DNA of 64,000 bases from Gammaproteobacteria bacterium (GCA_015492075.1 WGFU01000037.1:100119-164118); one strand, 5' to 3'; positions 54,405 through 64,000 are shown, counted from the first letter of the stretch. The notes: generated from the sequence alone by a model not told the origin. Program-made: numbers and translations.

Positions 54405-56693
54405 ATGGGTCAAAACGTCGTCATCGTTGAATCACCAGCAAAATCCAAAACGCTGAAAAAATACCTAGGCAAGGGTTTTGAAATTTTCGCTTCTTACGGT
54501 CACGTACGCGACCTCAAGCCAAAAGAAGGCGCAGTAGACCCGGACCATGATTTCAAAATGACCTTTGAGGTCATCGATCGCAATAAAAAACACTTCGACG
54601 CCATCGCCAAGGCAGTGAAAAAGGCTGACGCTTTATATCTCGCCACTGATCCGGATCGTGAAGGTGAAGCAATTTCGTGGCATATCTACGAAATGCTGAA
54701 CGATAAAAAACTGCTTAAAGACAAAGCCGTTCACCGTGTTTCATTTAACCAAATCACTAAAAAGGCCGTCACTGAAGCGATGGAGCATCCGCGCGAGCTC
54801 TCCATCGACATGATCAATGCACAACAAGCGCGACGCGCTCTCGATTATTTGGTCGGTTTTAATCTGTCACCACTATTATGGAAAAAAATTCGCGCCGGGC
54901 TCTCTGCCGGTCGCGTACAAAGTCCGGCTTTACGTATGATTGTCGAGCGCGAAGAAGCTATCGAAGCCTTCGTGCCACAGGAATTTTGGAGCATCGAAGC
55001 CGACGTCAATAAAAGTAACACCGACTTTGTTGCCAAACTCAACGAATACAAAGGTGAAAAACTCAAACAGTTTTCCATTAATAACGCTGACGCCGCCGCC
55101 TCTGCCCGCCAAGCCTTGCTCGACGCTGCCGGTAAAACACTCACCGTCACCAAGGTAGAAAAAAAACAACGCAAACGTAATCCACAGCCGCCCTTTACGA
55201 CGTCGACACTGCAACAAGAAGCCTCGAGAAAGTTAGGGTTTTCGGCGCAACGCACCATGCGCGTCGCACAACAGCTTTATGAAGGTGTTGATATTGGCGG
55301 TGGTGATGGCCCGACCGGACTGATCAGCTACATGCGTACCGACTCGGTTAACCTGGCGACTGAAGCCATCGAAGAAATTCGCGAATTAATCGCCAAACGC
55401 TATGGCGCCAGCGAAGTGCCTAAAGTACCAAACAGTTTCAAGACCAAAGCGAAGAACGCACAAGAAGCGCATGAGGCCATTCGCCCAACTGGCGCCAACA
55501 CCGTGCCCAGCGACATAAAAACGCATTTAACCAGCGATCAGTTCAAACTCTATGAACTCATATGGAAGCGCACCATCGCTTGTCAAATGATCCACGCCAC
55601 GCTGGATATGGTCGGCATCAATCTCCAAGCTGGCGATGTCGGTGTCTTCCGTGCCAGTGGCTCGACGGTGCGCAAACCCGGTTTTATGGCGGTCTACCAA
55701 GAAGGCCAGGACGATAGCAAAGGTGATAAGGACGAGCGCATACTACCACCGATGAAAGAAGGTGACGTGGTTTCGCTAAAAGCCATTCGTAGCGAGCAAC
55801 ACTTTACCGAGCCACCGCCACGCTTCACAGAAGCGAGCCTGGTCAAGACACTAGAAGAGCACGGCATTGGCCGACCATCGACCTATGCCTCTATTATTTC
55901 GACCCTGGTCTCACGTGAATATGTCGAACTGGAAAAACGTCGCTTCACACCCACCGATGTCGGCCGTGTCGTCAACAAATTCCTGACCAATTATTTCTCA
56001 CAGTATGTCGATTACGAGTTCACCGCCAAGCTCGAAGATCAACTCGATGCCGTATCACGTGGCGAACAACAATGGCTGCCTGTTATGGAGCAGTTTTGGT
56101 CACCGTTCAAAGAACGCATTGATGACACCGATGCCAACGTACAACGTAAGGATGTAACGCAGGAAGCCATCGATGAAAAATGTCCGAAGTGCGAAAGCCA
56201 GCTATCGATTCGCCTCGGCCGACGCGGCCGCTTTATTGGTTGCACCAACTATCCCGAGTGTGACTATACACGTGATATGGATGGCAACAGTAAAGACGAA
56301 CCGGAGATAGTCGAAGGTCGCAAGTGCCCTGAGTGCCAATCCGACCTCATCATCCGCAGCGGGCGCTACGGCAAGTTCATAGGTTGCAGCAGCTATCCTA
56401 GCTGTAAACATATGGAACCCTTGGAAAAACCGGCAGATACCGATGTCGAATGCCCGAAGTGCAAGCAAGGCACGATACTGCAACGCAAATCGCGCCGTGG
56501 CAAAATTTTCTATTCCTGCTCACGCTATCCCGATTGTGATTATGCCTTGTGGAATGAACCCATCAAGGAAAGCTGTCCTGAATGTCAGTGGCCAATTCTC
56601 ACCATAAAAGTCACTAAGCGTTCGGGCAAGCAAAAACTTTGTCCGCAAGACGATTGCAGCTTTATAGAGTCAATGGAAGAAACTGAAGAATAG
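54405..56693 (+). CDS. topA: DNA topoisomerase I
   Basis: NVVIVESPAKSKTLKKYLGKGFEIFASYGHVRDL...YLATDPDREGEAISWH; C-terminal CxxC zinc ribbons. Confidence 0.97.
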   Translation: MGQNVVIVESPAKSKTLKKYLGKGFEIFASYGHVRDLKPKEGAVDPDHDFKMTFEVIDRNKKHFDAIAKAVKKADALYLATDPDREGEAISWHIYEMLNDKKLLKDKAVHRVSFNQITKKAVTEAMEHPRELSIDMINAQQARRALDYLVGFNLSPLLWKKIRAGLSAGRVQSPALRMIVEREEAIEAFVPQEFWSIEADVNKSNTDFVAKLNEYKGEKLKQFSINNADAAASARQALLDAAGKTLTVTKVEKKQRKRNPQPPFTTSTLQQEASRKLGFSAQRTMRVAQQLYEGVDIGGGDGPTGLISYMRTDSVNLATEAIEEIRELIAKRYGASEVPKVPNSFKTKAKNAQEAHEAIRPTGANTVPSDIKTHLTSDQFKLYELIWKRTIACQMIHATLDMVGINLQAGDVGVFRASGSTVRKPGFMAVYQEGQDDSKGDKDERILPPMKEGDVVSLKAIRSEQHFTEPPPRFTEASLVKTLEEHGIGRPSTYASIISTLVSREYVELEKRRFTPTDVGRVVNKFLTNYFSQYVDYEFTAKLEDQLDAVSRGEQQWLPVMEQFWSPFKERIDDTDANVQRKDVTQEAIDEKCPKCESQLSIRLGRRGRFIGCTNYPECDYTRDMDGNSKDEPEIVEGRKCPECQSDLIIRSGRYGKFIGCSSYPSCKHMEPLEKPADTDVECPKCKQGTILQRKSRRGKIFYSCSRYPDCDYALWNEPIKESCPECQWPILTIKVTKRSGKQKLCPQDDCSFIESMEETEE

Positions 56694-56728
56694 TGCGCTG
56701 AACCCGTTAAGCGCAGCGCGCACTGTTT
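56692..56728. terminator. Probable terminator between convergent topA and cysB
   Basis: AGTGCGC...GCGCACT stem followed by GTTTTA at the topA stop. Confidence 0.4.
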
Positions 56729-57648
56729 TAACCTGCCATCACTTCGTCAACCCGCTCGCGCGTCAAATGTGGCGCGAAAAACCGGATAAAGTCATAAATA
56801 TAACTGCGTAGATAGCTGCCACGGCGAATGCCAATGCGCACCGTACTCGACTCAAAAAGATGGCTTGCATCAACAGCACCTAAAGCTGCATCGCGTTCTT
56901 TTGAAAAAGCCACCGATGCCAGTATGCCAATGCCCAAACCCAGCTCGACATAGGTTTTGATGACGTCTGAATCTATCGCCGTAAGCACGATATCAGGGCT
57001 TAAACCGCGATCGGCAAAGGCCTTGTTGATTTTAGAGCGGCCGGCAAAGGCGTAGTCGTAGGTAATAATCGGATATTGCGCCAAATGCTCAAGACTGAGT
57101 GGCTCAACAGCCAACAACGGATGCCCAGGCGGCGCTATGACACAACGGTTCCAATCGTAACAAGGCATCGTCGCCAACTCGTCGTAGGTGGCAATGGCCT
57201 CCGTTGCAATCGCGATATCGGCCTCGCCCGATAATACATACTCACATATTTGGGTAGGATTACCCTGGTGAATATTAAGACTTACATCAGGGTATTGCTC
57301 GGTAAAACGTTTAATCGCGGGCGGCAGAGAATAACGCGCTTGCGTATGCGTTGTCGCAATCGAGAGACTACCGCTGGCTTGCTGCGAAAACTCTTCTGCC
57401 ACGCGCTTTATACTATGCGCATCTTGCAACACCCGTTCAATCATTGCCACAACTTGGTAGCCAGGCTCCGTGAGTCCAGTAAACCGTTTACCATGTCGCA
57501 CGAAGATGTCGATCCCCAACTCCTGTTCGAGTTGACGAATCTGACTACTGACGCCTGGCTGCGCGGTATTAAGGCTCTGCGCGGCAGCAGAGACGCTCAG
57601 CCCGTTACGCGCCACCTCACGCACAAAACGCAGTTGCTGCAATTTCAT
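56728..57648 (-). CDS. cysB: LysR-family regulator CysB
   Basis: MKLQQLRFVREVARNGLSVSAAAQSLNTAQPGVSSQIRQLEQELGIDIFVRHGKRFTGLTEPG; divergent from sulfur-assimilation genes. Confidence 0.92.
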   Translation of the reverse strand: MKLQQLRFVREVARNGLSVSAAAQSLNTAQPGVSSQIRQLEQELGIDIFVRHGKRFTGLTEPGYQVVAMIERVLQDAHSIKRVAEEFSQQASGSLSIATTHTQARYSLPPAIKRFTEQYPDVSLNIHQGNPTQICEYVLSGEADIAIATEAIATYDELATMPCYDWNRCVIAPPGHPLLAVEPLSLEHLAQYPIITYDYAFAGRSKINKAFADRGLSPDIVLTAIDSDVIKTYVELGLGIGILASVAFSKERDAALGAVDASHLFESSTVRIGIRRGSYLRSYIYDFIRFFAPHLTRERVDEVMAG

Positions 57649-57671
57649 TGTCCGCACTCCTTATATCAGAA

Positions 57672-57689
57672 TATGCTATGTATAGCATA
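57672..57689. promoter_or_regulatory. Dyad symmetry in the cysB/tauE divergent intergenic region, candidate CysB site
   Basis: TATGCTA-TGTA-TAGCATA; also CCTTATA (57659-57665) / TATAAGG (57708-57714). Confidence 0.4.
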
Positions 57690-57809
57690 ACTTATTATTA
57701 TTTTTACTATAAGGCCTTTGATATAGTCACAATCCGCATTTTTTGCCGATTGAGAAACTGTTAGCCTATTGATTTTTATGAATATTTTTATCTTAGCCAA
57801 GCAACAGCT

Positions 57810-58598
57810 ATGGCCGTAGACTGGATGCTGACCGCTGCCGGCTTTGGAGTCGGGGTCTTAATTGGTCTTACCGGTGTCGGTGGCGGCTCCCTGATGACAC
57901 CGTTATTGATCTTCCTGTTCAAGGTTGAACCTGCTGTCGCCGTCGGTACCGACCTGCTATTCGCGGCGATCACCAAAACCGGCGGTATCTGGGCCCATGC
58001 CCGCCGCCGCACGGTTGAATGGCGCATTGCCGGCTTGCTCGCACTAGGCAGCGTCCCAACGGCGCTGCTGACAGTGTATGCCATAGGCCAGGTTGGCACT
58101 GGCGATGCGATCATCGAGAAGTTCATTACTCATGGCTTGGGTATCGCCTTGATTCTAACAGCGGCATCGATACTGTTTAAATCACAGATGCACTTATTAG
58201 GTGATGGTCTCAGGCAGCGTTACCCTGCGCTACGCGCCTATCGCGACCGTATTACCGTACTCGCTGGCGTGCTTTTAGGGGTATTAGTACCAATATCCTC
58301 AGTTGGGGCGGGGGCTTTAGGTGCAGCGATCCTCATGTTCCTGTATCCTCGCATCCCCACGATTCGAATTGTGGGAACAGATATCGCCCACGCGGTGCCC
58401 CTGACCGCTGTTGCCGGCCTGGGGCATTTGCAACTAGGCACCGTAAACACCGGCCTTTTAGCCGCATTATTACTCGGCTCACTGCCTGGTATATATATAG
58501 GTAGTCATTTAGGCACTGTCGTACCAGACCGAATCATGCGACCACTATTGGCCAGTGTTCTGGTCATTATCGGCATCAAATTTACGCTGGTATATTGA
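57810..58598 (+). CDS. TauE/SafE-family sulfite exporter-like permease
   Basis: GFGVGVLIGLTGVGGGSLMTPLLIFLFKVEPAVAVGTDLLFAAITKTGG; multi-TM. Confidence 0.85.
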   Translation: MAVDWMLTAAGFGVGVLIGLTGVGGGSLMTPLLIFLFKVEPAVAVGTDLLFAAITKTGGIWAHARRRTVEWRIAGLLALGSVPTALLTVYAIGQVGTGDAIIEKFITHGLGIALILTAASILFKSQMHLLGDGLRQRYPALRAYRDRITVLAGVLLGVLVPISSVGAGALGAAILMFLYPRIPTIRIVGTDIAHAVPLTAVAGLGHLQLGTVNTGLLAALLLGSLPGIYIGSHLGTVVPDRIMRPLLASVLVIIGIKFTLVY

Positions 58599-58644
58599 TA
58601 TTACAAACATTTGAATTTACTTTTAAAGTATAGAGGAATAACAC

Positions 58645-60684
58645 ATGTCGTTGGCTGATTTTGCAGAAATTGATCGTTATGAAGAAAGTGTCAATGCCTT
58701 TCTCAATGACGAGATGGATGCCGCTCGTTTCATGGCCTACCGTCTGCAACATGGCTGTTATGGCCAACGTCAAGACGGCGTGCATATGCTGCGTATCAAG
58801 CTACCCGGCGGCAACATCAATGCCGAACAAATCGAGGCCGTAGCCGACATTCTTGAAAATCAGTCGCAACACAATCTTGCCCATATCTCAACACGTCAGG
58901 ACTTCCAGGTTCACTATATTCCGTTAAAGGATACGCCAGCTGCGATGCGGCGCTTGGCTGAAAGCGGGCTCACCACTCGTGAGGCCTGTGGTAACACAGT
59001 GCGTAATATTACCGCCTGCCCACTGGCAGGGGTTTGCGCACACGAACACACTGACATTAACCCCGTATTGGATGGCGCGGTTAAGCGCTTTTTACGCCAT
59101 CCCCTGACACAGCATTTACCGCGTAAATTCAAGATCAGTTTTTCCGGCTGCGAAACAGACTGTGCACAAGCCATGATTCACGACCTGGGCGTTGTCGCCG
59201 TCCATCGCGATGGAAAATTCGGCTTTAAAATCTTAGCGGGTGGTGGTCTTGGTCATAAGCCACATGAAGCCATAGTAGTGGAAGAGTTCCTTGAAGAAAA
59301 ATATTTGCTCGCTTCGATGGAAGCATTAATCTCAATGCACCATAAATATTCTGATCGCAAACGTCGCGCTAAAGCCCGCATTAAATTCCTGGTCGGCACC
59401 TTCGGTGTCGATGGCTTTTTAAAAAAATATACCGAGGAGTTTGAGCGCACCAAGGTAGCTTATGCCGATTACAAAGTTGACCCTATCGAATGGAAGGCAG
59501 GCGCCGATAATTCCAGTATGTCTGCTGGCGCACCACGCTCGGTAATCAAACAAAAACAAAGCGGGTATCACGTCTTTCCCATCAGCTTGACCTTGGGTGA
59601 TATGACGGTAGAACAATTGCGTGGCGTCAGTACCATTATGCGCGACGAAAAGATCAGCGGCGCACGTGCAACACAGGACCAAAACCTGATCCTGTTAAAC
59701 GTTCCTGCCGACCGTATCGAATCAGTACGTACCGCCATCGCCAATATTGGCTTATCCGAACCCGAAGCTGGCGATGACATTGTTGCCTGCCCTGGCACTT
59801 CTACCTGTCGTCTAGGTATTACCTCATCACGCATTGCAGCCGGCATCATTAGCGGCGGCAAAAATGATCTGCGCCTGCGTGTGAGCGGTTGCCATAATGG
59901 CTGTGCGCAACCAGAAACTGGCGATATCGGTATCTATGGGGAAGGCAAACGTCGGCATGGTAAATTGATCCCCCATTACCAGATGTATATCGGTGGCGAT
60001 GGCCGCAGCACCGGCGGTCTGGCTCTTAAAGGCCCTTCCGTCCCCTCTGCGCGCATCAATACCGCCATTCAAAGACTGCAAGATAGCTATGCTGACGAGG
60101 CCACAGCCAATGAAAGTTTTTATGACTGGGCACGCCGCCGTGGTATAGACAGCATCAAGGAGACATTAGCCGATCTGACCGAAATCAATGAAGAAGATGT
60201 AGCAGACATTCTTGCTGACCATGGCGAATCCTCTGACTTTAAAGTCTTGCAATTAGGTGGCGGCGAATGCGCAGGTGCTTCGCAAGATTTTATTGCATCA
60301 CGCTTTGCCGAAACTGCTTATGAACGTGACTGCCGTAATTCCTTTGCCGCACAAAACCTGGCTAATGAAGCCGTCGAATGTGTCGAGCAAATCGGCCTGA
60401 TGGTTGGTCAATCGCTACAGTTTGTAGCAGGCAAAAAACATAGCGATGAACTCGATGCAGTTTTAAACAGCCTTAGTGAAGGCCCGCAGATCTGCACCGA
60501 TCTGGCGACAGAATTTAAGCACCTCGTTAAGCAGGCCCAAGCTTTTCGCAATGATTTCGACAGTATGAAATTCAACGAAGAAATTGCCGGCAAAGTAGAT
60601 GAGTGGGTACGCAATGCTGCCGAGGCATGCCAAAGCATTGACTCGCAACTTGACCTTACTGTGTCATTGGTAAAAAAAAAATAG
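58645..60684 (+). CDS. cysI: Siroheme nitrite/sulfite reductase (CysI-like) with C-terminal extension
   Basis: HISTRQDFQVHYIPL...ACGNTVRNITACPLAGVC...SFSGCETDC...ACPGTSTCRLGITSS...VSGCHNGCAQPETGDIG; roughly 140-aa extra C-terminal region. Confidence 0.88.
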   Translation: MSLADFAEIDRYEESVNAFLNDEMDAARFMAYRLQHGCYGQRQDGVHMLRIKLPGGNINAEQIEAVADILENQSQHNLAHISTRQDFQVHYIPLKDTPAAMRRLAESGLTTREACGNTVRNITACPLAGVCAHEHTDINPVLDGAVKRFLRHPLTQHLPRKFKISFSGCETDCAQAMIHDLGVVAVHRDGKFGFKILAGGGLGHKPHEAIVVEEFLEEKYLLASMEALISMHHKYSDRKRRAKARIKFLVGTFGVDGFLKKYTEEFERTKVAYADYKVDPIEWKAGADNSSMSAGAPRSVIKQKQSGYHVFPISLTLGDMTVEQLRGVSTIMRDEKISGARATQDQNLILLNVPADRIESVRTAIANIGLSEPEAGDDIVACPGTSTCRLGITSSRIAAGIISGGKNDLRLRVSGCHNGCAQPETGDIGIYGEGKRRHGKLIPHYQMYIGGDGRSTGGLALKGPSVPSARINTAIQRLQDSYADEATANESFYDWARRRGIDSIKETLADLTEINEEDVADILADHGESSDFKVLQLGGGECAGASQDFIASRFAETAYERDCRNSFAAQNLANEAVECVEQIGLMVGQSLQFVAGKKHSDELDAVLNSLSEGPQICTDLATEFKHLVKQAQAFRNDFDSMKFNEEIAGKVDEWVRNAAEACQSIDSQLDLTVSLVKKK

Positions 60685-60908
60685 CTGATGATATTGTCAT
60701 TGATATCAGCGAATATAGTTGCCCGTTGCATTACATTAAAGCACGTAATGCACTAAAAGAATTTGCTGGCGGCAGCCGCATCAGCTTTATTGTCGACTCA
60801 CCAGAGTCGCAGAGAAAACTATGTGACAGCCTTAAAGCCGACGGCCATCGAGCGGCTGCACAGAATAACCATAAAGAGCTAAGAGTAGCCGTTGTCACAG
60901 CAGCGTAA
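60672..60908 (+). CDS. TusA-like sulfurtransferase domain, -1 frame relative to cysI and lacking its own canonical start before the Cys-Pro motif
   Basis: Frame after A10 reads KKKIADDIVIDISEYSCPLHYIKARNALKEFAGGSRISFIVDSPESQRKLCDSLKADGHRAAAQNNHKELRVAVVTAA*; the ORF track begins only at TTG 60726, after the Cys. Confidence 0.7.
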   Translation, partial: KKKIADDIVIDISEYSCPLHYIKARNALKEFAGGSRISFIVDSPESQRKLCDSLKADGHRAAAQNNHKELRVAVVTAA

Positions 60909-60945
60909 ATGGTTGAAGATATTAGAGAGTAAACAGGAGATATAC

Positions 60946-61647
60946 ATGAGCCTTTCAGCTGCATTGCAAGCTAAACTCGACAATACCATCACGGTATTAA
61001 AAAGTATTACCGACGATTATTCGCCCGCGACTTTCGCCAATAGTTTTGGCGCGGAAGACATGGTACTCACTGATTTAATTAATCAATATGATGTCGATAT
61101 CGAGATTTTCAGCCTCGATACTGGCCGCTTGCCGGCGGAGACCTATCAACTCATGCAGGAGGTCAGCAGGCGTTATAGCAAACCGGTTATCACCTATTTC
61201 CCTAACACCGAATCAGTCGAGAACTACATTAGAAGCAATGGGCCTAATGCCTTTTATGATAGTGTTGAGCTACGTAAAGGCTGCTGCTTTGTTCGCAAAA
61301 TCGAACCTCTGCGTCGCGCCATCGCCAACAAAAAAGCCTGGGTCACCGGCTTGCGTCGCGAACAGGCTGTCACCCGCGCAGACTTGCCTATTTCAGAGTG
61401 GGATGCCGATAACGGCCTACAAAAATTCAGTCCGCTGGTCGAATGGTCTGAGGACGATGTCTGGGAATATTTACGCGAACAAAAAGTACCGTATAACGAA
61501 CTGCATGACAAACACTATCCAAGTATTGGTTGTGCTCCCTGCACCCGCGCCGTCAGTGCTGGTGAAGATGTTCGTGCCGGCCGTTGGTGGTGGGAAAACC
61601 CTGAAAGCAAAGAATGTGGCCTGCATTCAAAAACGCCTAGCAGCTAA
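60946..61647 (+). CDS. cysH: Phosphoadenylyl/adenylyl-sulfate reductase, Fe-S (APS reductase) type
   Basis: FSLDTGRLPAETYQLM...ELRKGCCFVRKIEPL...GCAPCTRAVSAGEDVRAGRWWWEN...KECGLH: CC and CxxC cysteines of Fe-S type enzymes. Confidence 0.93.
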   Translation: MSLSAALQAKLDNTITVLKSITDDYSPATFANSFGAEDMVLTDLINQYDVDIEIFSLDTGRLPAETYQLMQEVSRRYSKPVITYFPNTESVENYIRSNGPNAFYDSVELRKGCCFVRKIEPLRRAIANKKAWVTGLRREQAVTRADLPISEWDADNGLQKFSPLVEWSEDDVWEYLREQKVPYNELHDKHYPSIGCAPCTRAVSAGEDVRAGRWWWENPESKECGLHSKTPSS

Positions 61648-61667
61648 ACAACCACAACCACAACCAC

Positions 61668-61708
61668 AAAAAAGCGGTGTCAGTCTTTTAGGCCAATGCC
61701 GCTTTTTT
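61668..61708. terminator. Bidirectional terminator between convergent cysH and rpiA
   Basis: AAAAAAGCGG...CCGCTTTTTT. Confidence 0.7.
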
Positions 61709-61732
61709 ATGTTTCCGAATCAAGTGACGGTT

Positions 61733-62413
61733 TTAATGTTCGTAGGGCTTAAGCACTTTTAGACCATCAGTACTACCAAATAAGCCCACCTCCGCGCGCT
61801 GCTTGGAGAAAATACCATTTGTTACAATGCCAGGGATGTTATTCAGGGTTCCCTCCAGCACATCAGGCTGGTTAATGTGTAAGCCATGGACATCGAGGAT
61901 CAAATTGCCATTGTCCGTAGTAAACCCTTCGCGTAAATAGGGATCGCCACCCAGCTTCACTATCTCGCGTGCAATAAAACTACGGGCCATAGGAATCACT
62001 TCAATGGGCAAAGGAAACGTACCTAATACATCGACCAGCTTCGTATCATCAGCGATACAGATAAAACGCTTACTCGCTGCGGCGACGATCTTTTCGCGGG
62101 TCAGCGCACCACCGCCGCCTTTAATAAGCTGAAGATTTGGATTGGCTTCATCTGCCCCATCAACATACACCGACAAGCCATCCACTTCGTTAAGCTCGAA
62201 CACCGGTATACCATGGCTTTTTAAACGCTCAGCGGTTGCAACGGAGCTGGCTACCGTGCCTTCAATTTTTCCCTTGACCGTCGCCAGGGCATCAATAAAC
62301 AGATTGGCGGTTGAACCGGTACCCACCCCAATATAGGTGCCGACCTCAACATATTCCAGCGCCGCTTCAGCAGCCTGGCGTTTCATTTCGTTTTGATCCA
62401 TCGTTAGCTCCAT
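61733..62413 (-). CDS. rpiA: Ribose-5-phosphate isomerase A
   Basis: [23 protein letters not shown]...[30 protein letters not shown]. Confidence 0.97.
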   Translation of the reverse strand: MELTMDQNEMKRQAAEAALEYVEVGTYIGVGTGSTANLFIDALATVKGKIEGTVASSVATAERLKSHGIPVFELNEVDGLSVYVDGADEANPNLQLIKGGGGALTREKIVAAASKRFICIADDTKLVDVLGTFPLPIEVIPMARSFIAREIVKLGGDPYLREGFTTDNGNLILDVHGLHINQPDVLEGTLNNIPGIVTNGIFSKQRAEVGLFGSTDGLKVLKPYEH

Positions 62414-62531
62414 TGCTCTAAGTCATTGCTGACATCATACCGTTGCCGTTGCACACAGAAAAGCATTGTAATATGGCAACAACCGATAATTGGCCATGAC
62501 CTCGGAGCAGTAATAGTGATAGATTACCCTG

Positions 62532-64000
62532 ATGTCGATCAATTACCCTGAAAAAATCAAACAAGCGCCCGTCTACGATGTGGCACGGCGCACGCCATTG
62601 GAAAAGGCGGCCAAGCTGTCGCATACGCTAAATAATAACGTGCTATTAAAACGTGAAGACCTGCAGCCTGTGTTTTCATTTAAGTTACGCGGCGCTTACA
62701 ACAAAATGGTGTGTCTGACAGAAGCCGAACGAGAATGCGGCGTCATTGCCGCGTCGGCAGGCAACCATGCTCAAGGTGTTGCGCTCGCCGCGCAGCGGCT
62801 ACAAGTTCCAGCAACGATAGTCATGCCGCGAACAACACCGGCAATCAAAGTCAATGCAGTCAGCCAACTCGGCGCCAAAGTCGTTCTCCACGGTGATATC
62901 TACGATGAGGCCTACCAATACGCCAAAACGCTAGGGCAATCAGAGGGGCTGACTTTTATTCACCCCTATGATGACCCAGATATCATTGCCGGTCAGGGCA
63001 CGGTAGGACTAGAAATACTCGAACAGCACACAGCACCTATATCAGCGATCTTTGTTCCCGTTGGCGGTGGTGGGCTTATCGCAGGTATTGCCGTCTATGT
63101 TAAAAACACGCGACCAGATATAAAAATTATCGGTGTGGAACCCGGTGATGCTGCCTCTATGCAGCAAGCATTACTGCATAAGAAACGCGTTGTACTTGAT
63201 GAAGTCGGCATTTTTGCCGATGGTGTTGCTGTGCGGCAAGTTGGAGCCGAACCCTATCGCCTTGCGTGCGATCATGTCGATACTGTCATTACCGTTAATA
63301 GCGACGAAATTTGTGCGGCCATCATGGATATTTTTGATGACACGCGCTCCATTACAGAACCTGCAGGCGCGTTATCCATCGCCGGCTTAAAAAAATACCT
63401 TGCAATGGAAAACTATCGAAACGAAACATTCATCGCGATCGCCAGCGGCGCTAATATGAACTTTGACCGACTGCGCTATGTCGCCGAGCGTGCCGAACTG
63501 GGTGAACAGCGCGAATCTCTGTTTGGCGTCACCATTGACGAAAAACCCGGTAGCTTCCATCGTTTTTGCCGTACTATTGGCGATAGAGGGATTACCGAGT
63601 TTAATTATCGCTTTGGTGATAGCAACCGAGCCCAAGTTTTTGTTGGGGTGCAACTCAGCAAAGGCAAAGTGGAAAAAGAAGCCCTATTCCAGCGGCTGCG
63701 GAACAGCGGTTATCACATCACTGACATGTCGGACAATGAAATGGCCAAATTACATATTCGCTATATGATAGGTGGCCCGGCAGAACTCGACAATGAACGC
63801 CTCTACCGCTTTGAATTTCCTGAGCGCCCAGGCGCCTTATCGCAATTTTTAAGCACTATCGGCGACCAATGGAATATTAGTTTATTTCACTACCGTAATC
63901 ATGGTGCCGCCTACGGCCGGGTGTTGATGGGCATACAAGTAGAACAAAACGAAGTGGAAAAACTGCACAAATTCATGACGAAACTCAACTACCCTTATAA
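62532..64000 (+). CDS. ilvA: Threonine ammonia-lyase (threonine deaminase), 3' end beyond the window
   Basis: ATG 62532: MSINYPEKIKQAPVYDVARRTPLEKAAKLSHTLNNNVLLKREDLQPVFSFKLRGAYNKMV...; open to the edge, hence absent from the ORF track. Confidence 0.93.
   Translation, partial: MSINYPEKIKQAPVYDVARRTPLEKAAKLSHTLNNNVLLKREDLQPVFSFKLRGAYNKMVCLTEAERECGVIAASAGNHAQGVALAAQRLQVPATIVMPRTTPAIKVNAVSQLGAKVVLHGDIYDEAYQYAKTLGQSEGLTFIHPYDDPDIIAGQGTVGLEILEQHTAPISAIFVPVGGGGLIAGIAVYVKNTRPDIKIIGVEPGDAASMQQALLHKKRVVLDEVGIFADGVAVRQVGAEPYRLACDHVDTVITVNSDEICAAIMDIFDDTRSITEPAGALSIAGLKKYLAMENYRNETFIAIASGANMNFDRLRYVAERAELGEQRESLFGVTIDEKPGSFHRFCRTIGDRGITEFNYRFGDSNRAQVFVGVQLSKGKVEKEALFQRLRNSGYHITDMSDNEMAKLHIRYMIGGPAELDNERLYRFEFPERPGALSQFLSTIGDQWNISLFHYRNHGAAYGRVLMGIQVEQNEVEKLHKFMTKLNYPY

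Noticed and set aside
60726-60908. ORF-track 60-aa protein starting at TTG 60726 taken as a stand-alone gene
   Set aside because: This start drops the conserved Cys-Pro motif encoded immediately upstream in the same frame, so it cannot be the functional start of the TusA-like domain.
61648-61670. CAACCA tandem repeat after cysH
   Set aside because: Only about three units directly before a terminator; no evidence of function.

Overview
This 64 kb window looks like a chromosomal segment of a gammaproteobacterium, judged from gene content and gene order only. It is mostly core and housekeeping genes. In order: an LPS-core/O-antigen glycosyltransferase cluster, ilvE, pilU, groESL behind a perfect CIRCE operator, and a CzcCBA-type RND metal-efflux operon. 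Then cutA-dsbD-tlpA, aroQ-accB-accC-prmA, dusB-fis-purH-purD-tsaC-hemF, metH, trkH/trkA, ntrY/ntrX, rsmB-fmt-def and LysM-dprA-smg-topA. Last comes a sulfur-assimilation locus (cysB, tauE-like, siroheme sulfite/nitrite reductase, TusA-like domain, APS reductase), rpiA and a partial ilvA. No CRISPR array, prophage, rRNA or tRNA gene was recognised. The points most worth a second look are: (1) a TusA-like domain in the -1 frame immediately after an A10 run at the 3' end of the sulfite reductase gene, with no usable start codon before its catalytic Cys-Pro motif, which suggests recoding, slippage or an indel; (2) a 1.3 kb gene-poor region (35.3-36.6 kb) with a perfect 33-nt palindrome and several hairpins presenting GGA in the loop; (3) a 141-bp MITE-like palindromic element flanked by TTA; (4) unusual domain architectures (GT2-GT4 fusion, CbiX with a Cys-rich C-terminal extension) and an NtrX with degenerate Walker B and GAFTGA motifs.
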